64,000 nt of DNA from NCBI RefSeq assembly GCF_900086585.1, contig NZ_FLKM01000009.1, positions 620,001-684,000 of the forward strand. The letters run 5' to 3'. Below the pieces are notes generated by a model, which was not told where the DNA came from, ran no database searches, and was given only the letters and a program-made list of their open reading frames with translations. Origin of the DNA: Emergencia timonensis (GTDB taxonomy: Bacteria > Bacillota > Clostridia > Peptostreptococcales > Anaerovoracaceae). Shown piece after piece: positions 25,704 through 34,172 of the stretch. The position numbers and the translations under genes are program-made. Each line of letters starts with the position of its first letter. The first letter of the stretch is position 1.

Positions 25704-26367
25704 GAGAACACGGGCATTAGCGGCTGAAAATGAAATAGAAGAAAAGAAAATTTGGGATGCCAGCGAGGAAATCTATACCGATATCGTCGTCTATCTGCGA
25801 GTTTCACGTCTGCCTGCATATAGTCAGGAACTGGTGCGCAGAGACGTTATCCATATGATTTTAGACGGTCAGGAGCGAGGCCAGGGAATCGGGCAGGTCA
25901 TCGGTGAGGATTATAAGGGATTCTGCGATGAAATTATCGACACCTTTCCGCCGAAAGGACAAAAAGAAAAAGTCCTGGAGGTGTTCGATATGATCTGCAT
26001 GTGTCTGTATATTTTAGGCACAATCAGCGTGATATTCAATCTCATCGACAACCTTCGACAGAAGAATCATCTTTTAACCTATTCCCTATCGGCAGCAGAT
26101 GTGTTAAACTTTACTATGATTGTAATCATTGCCAATCTGGTCGTCTATGTGATATGCAAAGGTGCCTTTCAGGAGCCAAAGAAAGAGAGCAAGATGAAGC
26201 TTTTTATAGAAGGATTTTGCCTTTTCTTCTTAATCGCGGGATTCTTTGTAGGTGCAAATCTCTTATTGAGCCATTATGCAGTGCAGTTCAACATGGTTAT
26301 AGCAGTTGCAGGCATTGCTTTGGCATTTGTCGTTCATAGAGTCGTAGAGACCAGAATTCCGGCTTAA
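25696..26367 (+). CDS. Membrane protein with N-terminal helical domain (DUF1048/DUF1129-like), PadR partner
   Basis: 223 residues. The soluble N-terminal part (about 1-95) contains MILDGQERGQGIGQVIGEDYKGFCDEIIDTFPP, a motif common in DUF1048 or DUF1129 proteins encoded after padR. Four hydrophobic segments occupy about 97-220. Such padR-partner proteins often answer to envelope or antimicrobial stress, but the function is not established. It overlaps padR and precedes another membrane protein by 24 nt. Confidence 0.65.
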   Translation: MDKRTRALAAENEIEEKKIWDASEEIYTDIVVYLRVSRLPAYSQELVRRDVIHMILDGQERGQGIGQVIGEDYKGFCDEIIDTFPPKGQKEKVLEVFDMICMCLYILGTISVIFNLIDNLRQKNHLLTYSLSAADVLNFTMIVIIANLVVYVICKGAFQEPKKESKMKLFIEGFCLFFLIAGFFVGANLLLSHYAVQFNMVIAVAGIALAFVVHRVVETRIPA

Positions 26368-26391
26368 GACTATTGCGAGGAGGTTGCCTGA

Positions 26392-26988
26392 TTGAAGAGA
26401 AGCAACTCGAAGAAAAAAGATAATATTATATTCATGCTGTTCTGCCTGGTTCTAGGCATGCTTATGGGCTGGCTGGCCAAGGACCTGGCAGGGAACGGCG
26501 TCATTGGCGCTATCATATCCAATATCGGCATCTGGGTGTTCGTTTCCGCCCTGATTGCTGTCTATTCGCCAGAAGCAGTCCGGGCTGCAGTCCATGTGTT
26601 CCTGTATTTCATTGGGGTCATTGCCGCTTACTATACCCATCTGTTTGCCTTGGGAGGACGCGTCGACATGGGACAAGTCGTCTACTGGATCATCTTTGCT
26701 GCGATCGGCGCTTTGATTGGATTTATTGACTGGCATGCAGGTGATAAAGAGTGGCTGGGGGCTGGCTGTGCCGCCTTGCCGATTTCCCTCTTGATCGCAG
26801 AAGGTTATCCGATTTATCACAGCATGTCGGTTTCACTGGGTTTTGATATCGTCTGTGCCATCATACTTTACATACTTTTGGCTCCGGGAAAAAATCAAAA
26901 ACTAATGGCGCTGCCTTTTATCATGGCATTTACTTTTGCATTGGTATATTTTGACGTTTTTTCAAAGATCTTTGGAGGGTGGATATGA
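26392..26988 (+). CDS. Integral membrane protein (DUF6518-like)
   Basis: 198 residues from TTG 26392 after GAGGAGG. A basic N-terminus (KRSNSKKKDN) is followed by five to six hydrophobic helices, with short loops containing FALGGRVDMGQVV and DWHAGDKEWLGAG. The layout resembles DUF6518 proteins, of unknown function. It ends ATATGA, overlapping the rsmE start, and probably ties rsmE expression to the padR operon. Confidence 0.55.
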   Translation: MKRSNSKKKDNIIFMLFCLVLGMLMGWLAKDLAGNGVIGAIISNIGIWVFVSALIAVYSPEAVRAAVHVFLYFIGVIAAYYTHLFALGGRVDMGQVVYWIIFAAIGALIGFIDWHAGDKEWLGAGCAALPISLLIAEGYPIYHSMSVSLGFDIVCAIILYILLAPGKNQKLMALPFIMAFTFALVYFDVFSKIFGGWI

Positions 26989-27719
26989 GACTTTTTGCAG
27001 ATGCAGGATGCATCGGGGACAAATATATCAAAATTACGGATCAGGGTGATATCAGGCATCTGTCAAAGGTGCTCAGATTGAGAGAAGGCGACGAAATCGA
27101 CGTATCCGATTCTATGGAATGGGAGTATCGAGCGGAGATTGTCCGCATAGAAGAAGAGGAAGTGCTTCTGGTTATCCTCGATAAACAGAAGTTCGCCAGG
27201 GAGCCGAACCTTGAGGTGACTCTTTTTCAGGGCATTCCCAAGGCGGGAAAGATGGAGAGTATTATCCAGAAGTGCGTAGAACTAGGCGTTCACGCCATCA
27301 TTCCTGTGTTTATGGAGCGCACCGTGGTGGTGGATAAGGGTAATTTCAGCAAAAAGCTGGACCGGTGGCAGAAAATCAGCGATGAGGCGGTCAAACAATG
27401 CAAGCGGGGAATGGTTCCACAGGTTGGCAGACAGCGACCCTTCTCCGAAATGCTTGACAAGCTGCGGAACTATGATTTAATCCTCTTTCCTTATGAAAAC
27501 GAGGGCGATTATTCCATCAAAGATTGCCTGCGCGGCCTTGCAGAAAAGCCCCGGTCAGTAGCTATTGTCATCGGGCCGGAAGGGGGATTTTCGGACAAGG
27601 AGGCAGCAGCGCTGGATGAAGCTGGTGCTGCCCGCGTAACCCTGGGCAAGACCATTCTCAGGACAGAAACAGCCGGCATGGCTGCTCTGGCCATGACCAT
27701 GTATGAACTGGAACTGTAG
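26985..27719 (+). CDS. rsmE: 16S rRNA (uracil1498-N3)-methyltransferase RsmE
   Basis: 244 residues from ATG 26985, with GGAGGG upstream. The N-terminal PUA-like domain (MRLFADAG...HLSKVLRLREGDEIDVSD) is followed by the SPOUT knot: FQGIPKAGKMESIIQKCVELGV, VIGPEGGFSDKEAAAL and LGKTILRTETAGMAAL. It methylates U1498 of 16S rRNA. It usually follows prmA; three membrane/regulator genes intervene here. Confidence 0.95.
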   Translation: MRLFADAGCIGDKYIKITDQGDIRHLSKVLRLREGDEIDVSDSMEWEYRAEIVRIEEEEVLLVILDKQKFAREPNLEVTLFQGIPKAGKMESIIQKCVELGVHAIIPVFMERTVVVDKGNFSKKLDRWQKISDEAVKQCKRGMVPQVGRQRPFSEMLDKLRNYDLILFPYENEGDYSIKDCLRGLAEKPRSVAIVIGPEGGFSDKEAAALDEAGAARVTLGKTILRTETAGMAALAMTMYELEL

Positions 27720-27738
27720 AGATTGCCCTGCATCAACA

Positions 27739-29424
27739 TCACTGCAGCAGTTCTGCTATGGATGCTTTAGGGGTCCGAAGTTTTCTTTTTAACAGATAGA
27801 GTCCCTCTGTGTCGCCTTTTTCTATCGTATTAATGCCGCCGTTGCAGCTGAGAGTCGCCTTGAATCCCATGGACTTGAGCAGATCACGGGAATCTTCTGT
27901 GTAGGCGCCAAAAGGCCAGGTGAAGGTGTTAGGATAGACGCCTGTGGTTTCTTTCAACTTCTTTTGCAGTATTGACAAATCCTCTTTCAGGATTTTCTCA
28001 TAAACATCTTCAGATTCCCATTCTTTCTTGCTGGCGCCTTTGCGTCCGCCCTTTGCTTCGTGCGAATCCCAGGTGTGATTCTGAATTTCCCAAAGACCGG
28101 AATCTGACATCTCTTTTATCTGATCCCAGGTCACATTGCAGTAATCTTCCGCACGGTGATCTGCCACGCTGGCCTCTTCGCAGGCGTGACCGATGACGGA
28201 GAGGACGGCTTTCATGCCGTATTTCTCAAGGGCTGGGGTAGCGTAGTTATAATTGTTGCAGTAGCCGTCGTCAAAGGTGATGACGACCGGCTTTTCTGGC
28301 AGCGCTATCTTTCCCGTCTTGTCGTAGACGTAGTCGATGAGTTCTGTCATGGTGATGGCTGTATATCCGTTTTCTTTCAGATATTTCATATCGCTTTCAA
28401 AGGTGGTTGCAGGTATAAAGTAGTCGTTGACCTGTGACTGCTTTTTCGTCAATCCGTGATACATCAGAATCGGGACCTGCGCTGTAGCGGCAGCAGTCTT
28501 CGCTGTTTCTTTGATTTCTGGCGATGCCCGATGCTTTGACAGAAGACGGATCAAGGCATAGGTGTCGATCCATATTTCTGAGTTGCATTCTTTTTGTGAT
28601 TCGTCGAAGACCAGTTGCATACCGAAATGCAGGTGAGGGACATTGATATTGTTGACGTTTTCTTTGACGCTGTATCCGCTCTGGCCGGAATAGCCGATAA
28701 TCTGACCGGCTTTGACGGTGTCTCCTTCTTTGAGATCTTTTATGTATGGAGAATCTTTGCGAAGGTGGGCATAGTAGTAATAACGAAAACCGTCGTTGCT
28801 TCTGATGCCGATCCGCCAGCCGCCGTACTGATTCCAGCCGAGAGCTTCAACTTTGCCGCCTTCAACTGCTGCAACAGGGGTTCCAACACTGCAGAACATG
28901 TCATGCCCAAGATGTTTGCGGGCAAAACCGTAGCTGCGGCCATTTCCAAAGTCATCGCTGTCAGTGTACCAATAGCCTTCAGCTACAGGGGAGTAAGCGG
29001 TAAGACCATAGTTGCCGTCTTTATCCAAACCGAGGAAATTGCCGATTACGGCGCAGTAGGCTTTATAGTAATAAGGGTAGGATTTCATATTAGATGTGAT
29101 ATCTTCTACCGAGCTGCCTTCGTTGAGCGTTTCCACAAACCAATCGATGTCTTTGTGAGAATACATGGAAAAATCGCCGCCATATTTGCAGGCGAGGAAA
29201 GCCAGGATGTCTACCCAGCTGACGTGAAGGTCTTGCTCGTAAGTTTCTATATCTACATTCATGGCGTCTTCCAAAGCTTCGTAGGTGATATCAAAATCAA
29301 CCCATTTGATGTAATCTTTGTTCGCTTTATCGGAGGTGACCATCAAACCCTGGACGCTGTGCTCACTGACCATGACGCAGACTAACAGACATATTAAAAA
29401 AACAGAGAAAAATTTCTTTGCCAT
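27739..29424 (-). CDS. Bifunctional cell-wall enzyme: M23 (LytM) peptidase fused to NodB polysaccharide deacetylase
   Basis: 561 residues with an N-terminal signal peptide (MAKKFFSVFLICLLVCVMVSEHSVQG). A short all-helical region (about 25-140) precedes the M23 domain, where KHLGHDMF (His/Asp zinc ligands, about 169) and VPHLHFGMQ (about 264) are seen with YYYAHL between. The NodB domain (about 315-555) has VPILMYHGL, VVITFDDGY (metal aspartates, about 380), the QNHTWDSH histidines (about 443) and WPFGAYTEDS. The protein would cut peptide cross-links and deacetylate glycan, outside the membrane. It is the only minus-strand gene in the conserved block, between rsmE and mtaB. Possible role: sporulation or germination wall remodelling. 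Confidence 0.9.
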   Translation of the reverse strand: MAKKFFSVFLICLLVCVMVSEHSVQGLMVTSDKANKDYIKWVDFDITYEALEDAMNVDIETYEQDLHVSWVDILAFLACKYGGDFSMYSHKDIDWFVETLNEGSSVEDITSNMKSYPYYYKAYCAVIGNFLGLDKDGNYGLTAYSPVAEGYWYTDSDDFGNGRSYGFARKHLGHDMFCSVGTPVAAVEGGKVEALGWNQYGGWRIGIRSNDGFRYYYYAHLRKDSPYIKDLKEGDTVKAGQIIGYSGQSGYSVKENVNNINVPHLHFGMQLVFDESQKECNSEIWIDTYALIRLLSKHRASPEIKETAKTAAATAQVPILMYHGLTKKQSQVNDYFIPATTFESDMKYLKENGYTAITMTELIDYVYDKTGKIALPEKPVVITFDDGYCNNYNYATPALEKYGMKAVLSVIGHACEEASVADHRAEDYCNVTWDQIKEMSDSGLWEIQNHTWDSHEAKGGRKGASKKEWESEDVYEKILKEDLSILQKKLKETTGVYPNTFTWPFGAYTEDSRDLLKSMGFKATLSCNGGINTIEKGDTEGLYLLKRKLRTPKASIAELLQ

Positions 29425-29473
29425 AAAATAATCCTTTCATAACAATATAATGCGCCCATAGCGAAGATTATTC

Positions 29474-29502
29474 TTGAAGTTACGAGAAAAAGGTTGTACT
29501 AT
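29474..29502 (+). promoter_or_regulatory. Sigma-A promoter of mtaB
   Basis: TTGAAG (29474-29479), 17-bp spacer, TACTAT (29497-29502), 43 bp before the mtaB ATG. A new promoter here fits the interruption of the operon by the wall-enzyme gene. Confidence 0.65.
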
Positions 29503-29544
29503 TTAAGTAACTAGTTAGATTTACACAATAGAAAGAGGATGTTT

Positions 29545-30846
29545 ATGAAAATCGCATTTCACACATTAGGCTGCAAGGTCAACCAATACGAGAGCGAGGC
29601 CATGAAGGAGCAGTTCGCTGCAGCGGGCCACGAAATCGTAGGGGAAGAGGATTTTGCAGACGCTTATGTGATCAATACATGTACCGTGACAAATCTGGCG
29701 GATCGCAAGTCACGGCAATATATTCGCAAGATGAAAAAGGTCAACCCAGGCGCTGTGGTGGCTGTGACAGGCTGTTATGCCCAGGTCAGTCCTGATGAGG
29801 TCAGCCAAATTGAAGGCGTCAACATCGTCGCCGGCACCAATGAAAAGCAAAATTTGCTCGGTTACATCGAGGAATATATGGCTGCGGGCGAGACCCAGTG
29901 TCACGTCAAAGCCTACGAAGAGCTTGACAAATACCAATCGTCAGGTCTGATCACTTCCATGGAATCCAGAACCCGCGCCTACATCAAAATCCAGGAGGGA
30001 TGCAATCGATTTTGTTCCTATTGTATCATTCCTTATGCCAGAGGCAAGGTCAGAAGCCGGGCCTTGGCGGAAATCGTAGAGGAAGCCGGCGGGCTGATCG
30101 CCAAAGGCTTCAAGGAACTGATTCTGACTGGAATCAATACGGCTCTCTATGGGGAGGATCTGGGTCATGGAGGCATCGAACCGCTGATCGCGGAACTCGA
30201 TGCCTTGCCAGGGGACTTTCGGATTCGTCTCAGTTCTCTGGAGCCGACTGTCATCAACGCCTCCTATGTTCAGCGTCTTCTGAAGTATGAGAAACTCTGT
30301 CCTCACCTGCACCTGTCTATCCAGAGCGGATCGGATCACGTCTTACAGCTGATGAACCGCCGCTACAATCGGACGGCATACCTGGATATCGTCAAAGTGC
30401 TTAAGGAATTTGATCCTCTGTACGGCATTACGACAGACATCATCGTGGGTTTTCCGGGGGAGACAGAAGAAGATTTTGCTGACAGCCTCAGAATCATCGA
30501 CGAGGTTGGATTCTGCAAAGTACACGCTTTCAAGTATTCACCGAGAAAGGGGACAAAAGCCGCGGAGCTCGGGGGGCAAATATCCGGTGAGGTGAAAAAT
30601 AGCCGCAGCCGGATTTTGATTGAGAAAGCAGAGGCGGATGCCGGACGGTTTTTTACCCTGTGCAGAGGCGCTAAGCGGCAGGTTTTGTTTGAGGAAATCA
30701 GCGAAGACGGCTTGCTGACCGGTTACACGGACAACTATATCAAAGTTTATGCAATCGGTGAGAATGCGATGTTAAATCAGTTTTACAATGTAAAACTTTT
30801 AAATGAATATAAAGATGGCATGAAAGGAGAGATTGTTAATGACTGA
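29545..30846 (+). CDS. mtaB: tRNA (t6A37) methylthiotransferase MtaB
   Basis: 433 residues from ATG 29545 (six bases after AAGAGG). N-terminal UPF0004 domain with FHTLGCKVNQYESEAM and INTCTVTNLADRKSRQYIRK plus GCYAQVSP (three cysteines, first 4Fe-4S cluster). Radical-SAM CNRFCSYCIIPYARGKVRSR (CxxxCxxC, about residue 153), then DIIVGFPGETEEDF and a C-terminal TRAM domain. It converts t6A to ms2t6A in tRNAs reading ANN codons. Part of the conserved rsmE-mtaB-hinT-rpsU order. Confidence 0.96.
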   Translation: MKIAFHTLGCKVNQYESEAMKEQFAAAGHEIVGEEDFADAYVINTCTVTNLADRKSRQYIRKMKKVNPGAVVAVTGCYAQVSPDEVSQIEGVNIVAGTNEKQNLLGYIEEYMAAGETQCHVKAYEELDKYQSSGLITSMESRTRAYIKIQEGCNRFCSYCIIPYARGKVRSRALAEIVEEAGGLIAKGFKELILTGINTALYGEDLGHGGIEPLIAELDALPGDFRIRLSSLEPTVINASYVQRLLKYEKLCPHLHLSIQSGSDHVLQLMNRRYNRTAYLDIVKVLKEFDPLYGITTDIIVGFPGETEEDFADSLRIIDEVGFCKVHAFKYSPRKGTKAAELGGQISGEVKNSRSRILIEKAEADAGRFFTLCRGAKRQVLFEEISEDGLLTGYTDNYIKVYAIGENAMLNQFYNVKLLNEYKDGMKGEIVND

Positions 30847-31180
30847 TTGTATATTTTGCAGGATCGGAAGTCACGATATCCCGTCGACTGTCGCTTACGA
30901 AGACGACAAGATCATCGCATTTCACGATTTGGAGCCCCAGGCTCCCGTTCACGTTCTCGTGATTCCCAAAAAACACATCGAGTCACTGGACGACGTGACA
31001 GAGGAGGACCAAGAACTTTTGGGTCACATCATGTTTAAGATTCACGAGATCGCTGCTGATCTGGGCCTTGCAAACGGCTACAGAGTTGTCAGCAACAATG
31101 GAGAAGACGCGTTCCAAACGGTTAAGCATCTTCACTTCCATATTCTCGGCAAGAGAAAAATGACCTGGCCTCCAGGCTGA
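30839..31180 (+). CDS. hinT: HIT family nucleotide phosphoramidase-like protein (HinT)
   Basis: 113 residues from ATG 30839, overlapping the mtaB stop by 8 bp. CIFCRIGSHDIPSTVAYEDD (zinc-type cysteines at positions 4 and 7), HDLEPQAPVHVLVIPKKHI, and the histidine triad QTVKHLHFHILGKRKM at the end. HinT hydrolyses AMP-lysine or phosphoramidates. A long palindrome with terminator character follows. Confidence 0.93.
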   Translation: MTDCIFCRIGSHDIPSTVAYEDDKIIAFHDLEPQAPVHVLVIPKKHIESLDDVTEEDQELLGHIMFKIHEIAADLGLANGYRVVSNNGEDAFQTVKHLHFHILGKRKMTWPPG

Positions 31181-31194
31181 TATATGGTGGTACA

Positions 31195-31236
31195 GCAAAA
31201 ACAAACTAGTCCGAATTCGGACTAGTTTGTTTTTGC
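31195..31236. terminator. 42-bp perfect palindrome, terminator of the mtaB-hinT unit
   Basis: The left arm (31195-31215) and right arm (31216-31236) are exact reverse complements, with GAATTC at the centre, and the plus strand has TTTGTTTTTGC at the 3' side. In RNA it forms a stem with a T-rich 3' arm, a usable terminator in both directions. An uninterrupted 21-bp stem is unusually long; the only possible loop lies at the very centre. Confidence 0.8.
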
Positions 31237-31309
31237 TTGGACAACGATACCTTTACCTTTACAACGATGTTAAGACTAAAATAAAAAATGAAAAATTCTG
31301 AAAAAGGTA

Positions 31310-31337
31310 TTGCTTTTTGGATGAAATGTGCTATACT
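31310..31337 (+). promoter_or_regulatory. Candidate sigma-A promoter facing an ORF-free region
   Basis: TTGCTT (31310-31315), 16-bp spacer, TATACT (31332-31337). No open reading frame follows on the plus strand before the convergent permease gene, which makes a noncoding transcript likely. Confidence 0.6.
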
Positions 31338-31343
31338 TTAGTT

Positions 31344-31630
31344 ACAAAAAGCGATGAAGTACTATTCAAAAGCTTCTGACATAAGATAAACTGAAACATA
31401 TGTTTCAGGGAAGAAAGAGGTGAGACCACCAGAAGTGTTTAATGAGGTACAGAGAAAAGTACCGGCTGTTGAACGCATCTAGTTTCGCAAAGTGAAAACT
31501 TAGAAGACTGTGACGACGGTAGTTTGATACCGCCATTGCAGAAGAAGACTAAGACGGAAACTTTGGCAGGAAGAAATGATAGATGTTAAAACAGCCGGTG
31601 CTTTATTTTTTGTATAAAAGCACCGGCTGT
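31344..31630 (+). ncRNA. Candidate structured noncoding RNA (about 285 nt), family not identified
   Basis: Hairpins visible in order: CTGAAACATATGTTTCAG (31391-31408), GGTG-AGA-CCACC (about 31420-31432), GGTAC...GTACC (31446-31463), and CGGTA...TACCG (about 31528). ACCGGCTGT at 31461-31469 can pair with ACAGCCGGT at 31591-31599, which is also the 5' arm of the final stem, so two exclusive folds are possible. No frame codes through it. Candidates such as a raiA-type or 6S-like RNA cannot be decided from sequence alone. Confidence 0.5.
31591..31630 (-). terminator. Strong stem-loop at the end of the permease gene and of the RNA candidate
   Basis: ACAGCCGGTGCTTT (31591-31604) and AAAGCACCGGCTGT (31617-31630) form a perfect 14-bp stem. 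On the minus strand TTTTAAC follows, and it lies 8 bp after the permease stop, so it terminates that gene. It may also end the plus-strand RNA, though no U-tract follows there. Confidence 0.75.
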
Positions 31631-31637
31631 AGTTATC

Positions 31638-32954
31638 TTAGATTTCAAAGGTATGGAACTTTTCGATGGTTCCTTCTTCTTCTTTAAACTCGTAATCGTT
31701 ACCAGGTAAAATGGCATTGGCCGCAATTCCTACGATAGCAGCGATAGCAAGCCCGGAAAGGGTGATTTCTGCGCCAAAGGCAGTAAAGGAGATTCCGCCT
31801 ACGGAGTTGAAGCCCAAAGCGCATACCAGGATGAGCGCAGCGATAATTGTGTTTCTGGACTTAGTAAAATCAACCTGGTTTTCTACTACATTTCTAATTC
31901 CAATTGCGGAGATCATACCATACAGGATCAGAGATACACCGCCGATGATGGCGGCTGGAATCGAGGAAATGAGGAAACTGATCTTTGGTACGAAGGACAG
32001 CAGGACTGCAAAGCAGGCGGCGATGCGGATGACCGCTGGATCATAAATCTTTGTCAGCGCCAGAACGCCTGTGTTTTCCCCATAAGTTGTATTGGCAGGT
32101 CCGCCGAAAGCGGAGGACAGGCAGGTAGCCAGTCCATCGCCTAACAGTGTTCTGTGAAGGCCTGGATTTGCAATATAGTTGTTGCCCGTTGTAGCGCCGA
32201 TGGCAGAGATATCACCGATATGCTCCATCATGGTCGCCAGTGCGATTGGCATGATGGTGATGATGGCGCTGACGTCAAACTTCATAATCATAATTGGCGG
32301 AAGTCCGACCCAGGATTCTTCACTGATAGCAGAAAGGTCTACAGCGCCAGTGACGACAGCAACGACATAAGATATCACGACCCCCAGGATGATCGGTATG
32401 ATTTTAGCCATGCCTCTTCCCCAGATGTTGAAAATGATGATGGTCAGAAGTGCAACCAGGGCCAGGAGCCAGTTCGTCTTACAGTTGGTAATCGCTGTAG
32501 GAGCCAGAATCAAACCGATGGAGATGATGATGGGACCAGTTACCACTGGCGGAAAAAACCGCATAACCTTCTTTGCACCGAAGGCTTTGATAAAGGCTGA
32601 CATCACCACGTAAACCAGTCCTGCGGCAAATACGCCGCCGCAGGCGTAAGGCAGCATCTCTGTATTAGGCGTGCCGTCTGCCAGCATAGGAGCCACTGCC
32701 GCATAACCTCCCAAGAAAGCAAAAGAGGAACCTAAGAATGCGGGAACCTTCCCTTTTGTCAGAAAGTGAAACAGCAGCGTCCCTAGTCCGGCCATGAGCA
32801 AAGTGGTTGCAACGCTGAGGCCGGTCAGGATAGGAACCAGTACAGTGGCGCCGAACATAGCAAAGGTGTGCTGAAGACCCAGTATCAGCATTTTGGGTAT
32901 TCCCAGTTTAGAAGCATCGTGGATTCCGTGTTTGTTTACATCTTCGTTTGTCAT
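31638..32954 (-). CDS. uraA: Uracil/xanthine permease (NCS2/UraA family)
   Basis: 438 residues from ATG 32954, where AGGAGG (32962 on) sits just upstream; the longer frame is the attenuator leader. Fourteen hydrophobic segments with the family motifs LGLQHTFAMFGATVLVP near the start, AFLGSSFAFLGGYAAVAPM, GDGLATCLSSAFGGPANTTYGENTGVLALTKIYDP (about 275), and FGAEITLSGLAIAAIVGIAAN. It is probably a uracil/H+ symporter. Its 5' leader can form alternative antiterminator and terminator stems. Confidence 0.9.
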   Translation of the reverse strand: MTNEDVNKHGIHDASKLGIPKMLILGLQHTFAMFGATVLVPILTGLSVATTLLMAGLGTLLFHFLTKGKVPAFLGSSFAFLGGYAAVAPMLADGTPNTEMLPYACGGVFAAGLVYVVMSAFIKAFGAKKVMRFFPPVVTGPIIISIGLILAPTAITNCKTNWLLALVALLTIIIFNIWGRGMAKIIPIILGVVISYVVAVVTGAVDLSAISEESWVGLPPIMIMKFDVSAIITIMPIALATMMEHIGDISAIGATTGNNYIANPGLHRTLLGDGLATCLSSAFGGPANTTYGENTGVLALTKIYDPAVIRIAACFAVLLSFVPKISFLISSIPAAIIGGVSLILYGMISAIGIRNVVENQVDFTKSRNTIIAALILVCALGFNSVGGISFTAFGAEITLSGLAIAAIVGIAANAILPGNDYEFKEEEGTIEKFHTFEI

Positions 32955-32997
32955 TCGTATAAATCCTCCTTTAATTTGCAAAAACATCTGCGGGCAT

Positions 32998-33088
32998 AAA
33001 AAAAATCTTATCACAGACGTGACAAGATTATCTATTATTCTCCCAATATGTAAATCTTGCCGGCATCATGTTACCGACCTAAAGATGT
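32998..33088 (-). promoter_or_regulatory. Attenuator leader of the uracil permease gene
   Basis: Minus strand, in order: stem-loop ATCTT...AAGAT enclosing GTCGG/CCGGC (33086 to 33054), then a segment where AAGATT (33058-33053) can pair with AATCTT (33029-33024). A terminator stem ATCTTGTCAC...GTGATAAGAT (33028-33005) with eight T (33005-32998) follows. The first loop and the antiterminator share AAGAT, so ligand binding to the first stem would release the terminator. PyrR-binding consensus is not evident. Confidence 0.7.
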
Positions 33089-33102
33089 TCTTTTCTCGAT
33101 AA

Positions 33103-33131
33103 ATACTACATTATTCGTGGACTTCTGTCAA
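33103..33131 (-). promoter_or_regulatory. Sigma-A promoter of the uracil permease gene
   Basis: On the minus strand TTGACA (33131-33126), 17-bp spacer, TAGTAT (33108-33103). It lies directly upstream of the attenuator leader. Confidence 0.8.
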
Positions 33132-33180
33132 GGGAAAATATATAATGGATATTGTGACTATAAAATTTGAGGTGTAAACA

Positions 33181-34149
33181 ATGAGTGATTTAATTCTATA
33201 TCTAAGTGTAGCCGTCATCGGCTACTTTGTCGGCAGCAAACTGAGAGCAAAGCAGGAGATTACCAGATGGACTGGCAGAATTCAGACCTTTGCCATCATC
33301 GTGCTGATCTTTACCATGAGCATGAGCATGGGATCAAAAGGTGAGGTCATGGAGCATCTGAACTCCATCGGACTATATGCGTTTATTATGACCGTGGTGA
33401 TTATATTCTGCTCAGTGGCAGCCATCACCATCTCTAGAAAGTTCTTCAAGCTGGACAAGTACGGGAACATAGAGGGAAGCGAAGTACCGCCGGAAGAAAT
33501 CGCAGAAGAGGAGGAAAAGGCTCAAAAGGACGGCTCTATGACCATCATCATCCTGATATGCGTCGTCGCAGGACTGGCTTTCGGCTATTTCGCTGTGGAC
33601 AGGATTTTTTCCGATATGGAATTTTTCGCCTCTCTGGCCGGCAATCTGATTACCGTCGGTCTCTGTATTCTGTTGTTCTTTGTCGGTTTTGACATGGGCT
33701 TCGAGGGCACTGTCATCGACCATTTTAGAAAAGTCGGACTGCGGGTGCTTGCCTTTCCATTTATCATCATGGTGGGAACCCTGGCTGGCGCTTTGCTGTG
33801 CAGTTTGTTCCTGCCTCTCTCCATCAGGGAGTCTCTTGCCATCGGCGCGGGCTTCGGCTGGTATACCTTTGCTCCCGGCATTATCTTGGAAAAGGGCCTG
33901 GTGACGGCCAGCGCCGTCTCATTTATGCATAACATCATGCGGGAATACATTTCTGTGTTAATCATTCCGATGACGGCAAAAAAGGTCGGCTATTTGGAAT
34001 CTATGGCAGTGTCTGGATGCTCCTCCATGGACGTGTGCCTTCCAATCGTGGAAAAAGCGACTCGCGGAGATATCGCCATGTATTCCTTTATTTCGGGCGT
34101 GATTCAGAGTATGGCCGTTCCTATTTTGGTGCCACTCATTCTGGGATAA
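33181..34149 (+). CDS. LysO-family (DUF340) membrane exporter, paralogue 1
   Basis: 322 residues, eight or nine hydrophobic helices with an acidic cytoplasmic loop (EVPPEEIAEEEEKAQKDG, about 98-115). The start IGYFVGSKLR...WTGRIQTFAIIVLIFTMSMSMGSKGEV, then FVGFDMGFEGTVI and AGFGWYTFAPGIILEKGLVTASAVSFMHNIMREYISVLIIPMTAKKVGY, are LysO/DUF340 hallmarks; LysO exports lysine in E. coli. It is followed 23 nt later by a second copy. It may export a basic amino acid or analogue. Confidence 0.87.
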   Translation: MSDLILYLSVAVIGYFVGSKLRAKQEITRWTGRIQTFAIIVLIFTMSMSMGSKGEVMEHLNSIGLYAFIMTVVIIFCSVAAITISRKFFKLDKYGNIEGSEVPPEEIAEEEEKAQKDGSMTIIILICVVAGLAFGYFAVDRIFSDMEFFASLAGNLITVGLCILLFFVGFDMGFEGTVIDHFRKVGLRVLAFPFIIMVGTLAGALLCSLFLPLSIRESLAIGAGFGWYTFAPGIILEKGLVTASAVSFMHNIMREYISVLIIPMTAKKVGYLESMAVSGCSSMDVCLPIVEKATRGDIAMYSFISGVIQSMAVPILVPLILG

Positions 34150-34172
34150 TTTCTTTGGAGAGGACGAAATAG

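Noticed and set aside
31344-31630. tmRNA, SRP RNA or RNase P RNA
   Set aside because: The hallmark sequences (tag-coding part and CCA-end for tmRNA, GGAAGCAGCC-like loop for SRP, P RNA core) are missing.
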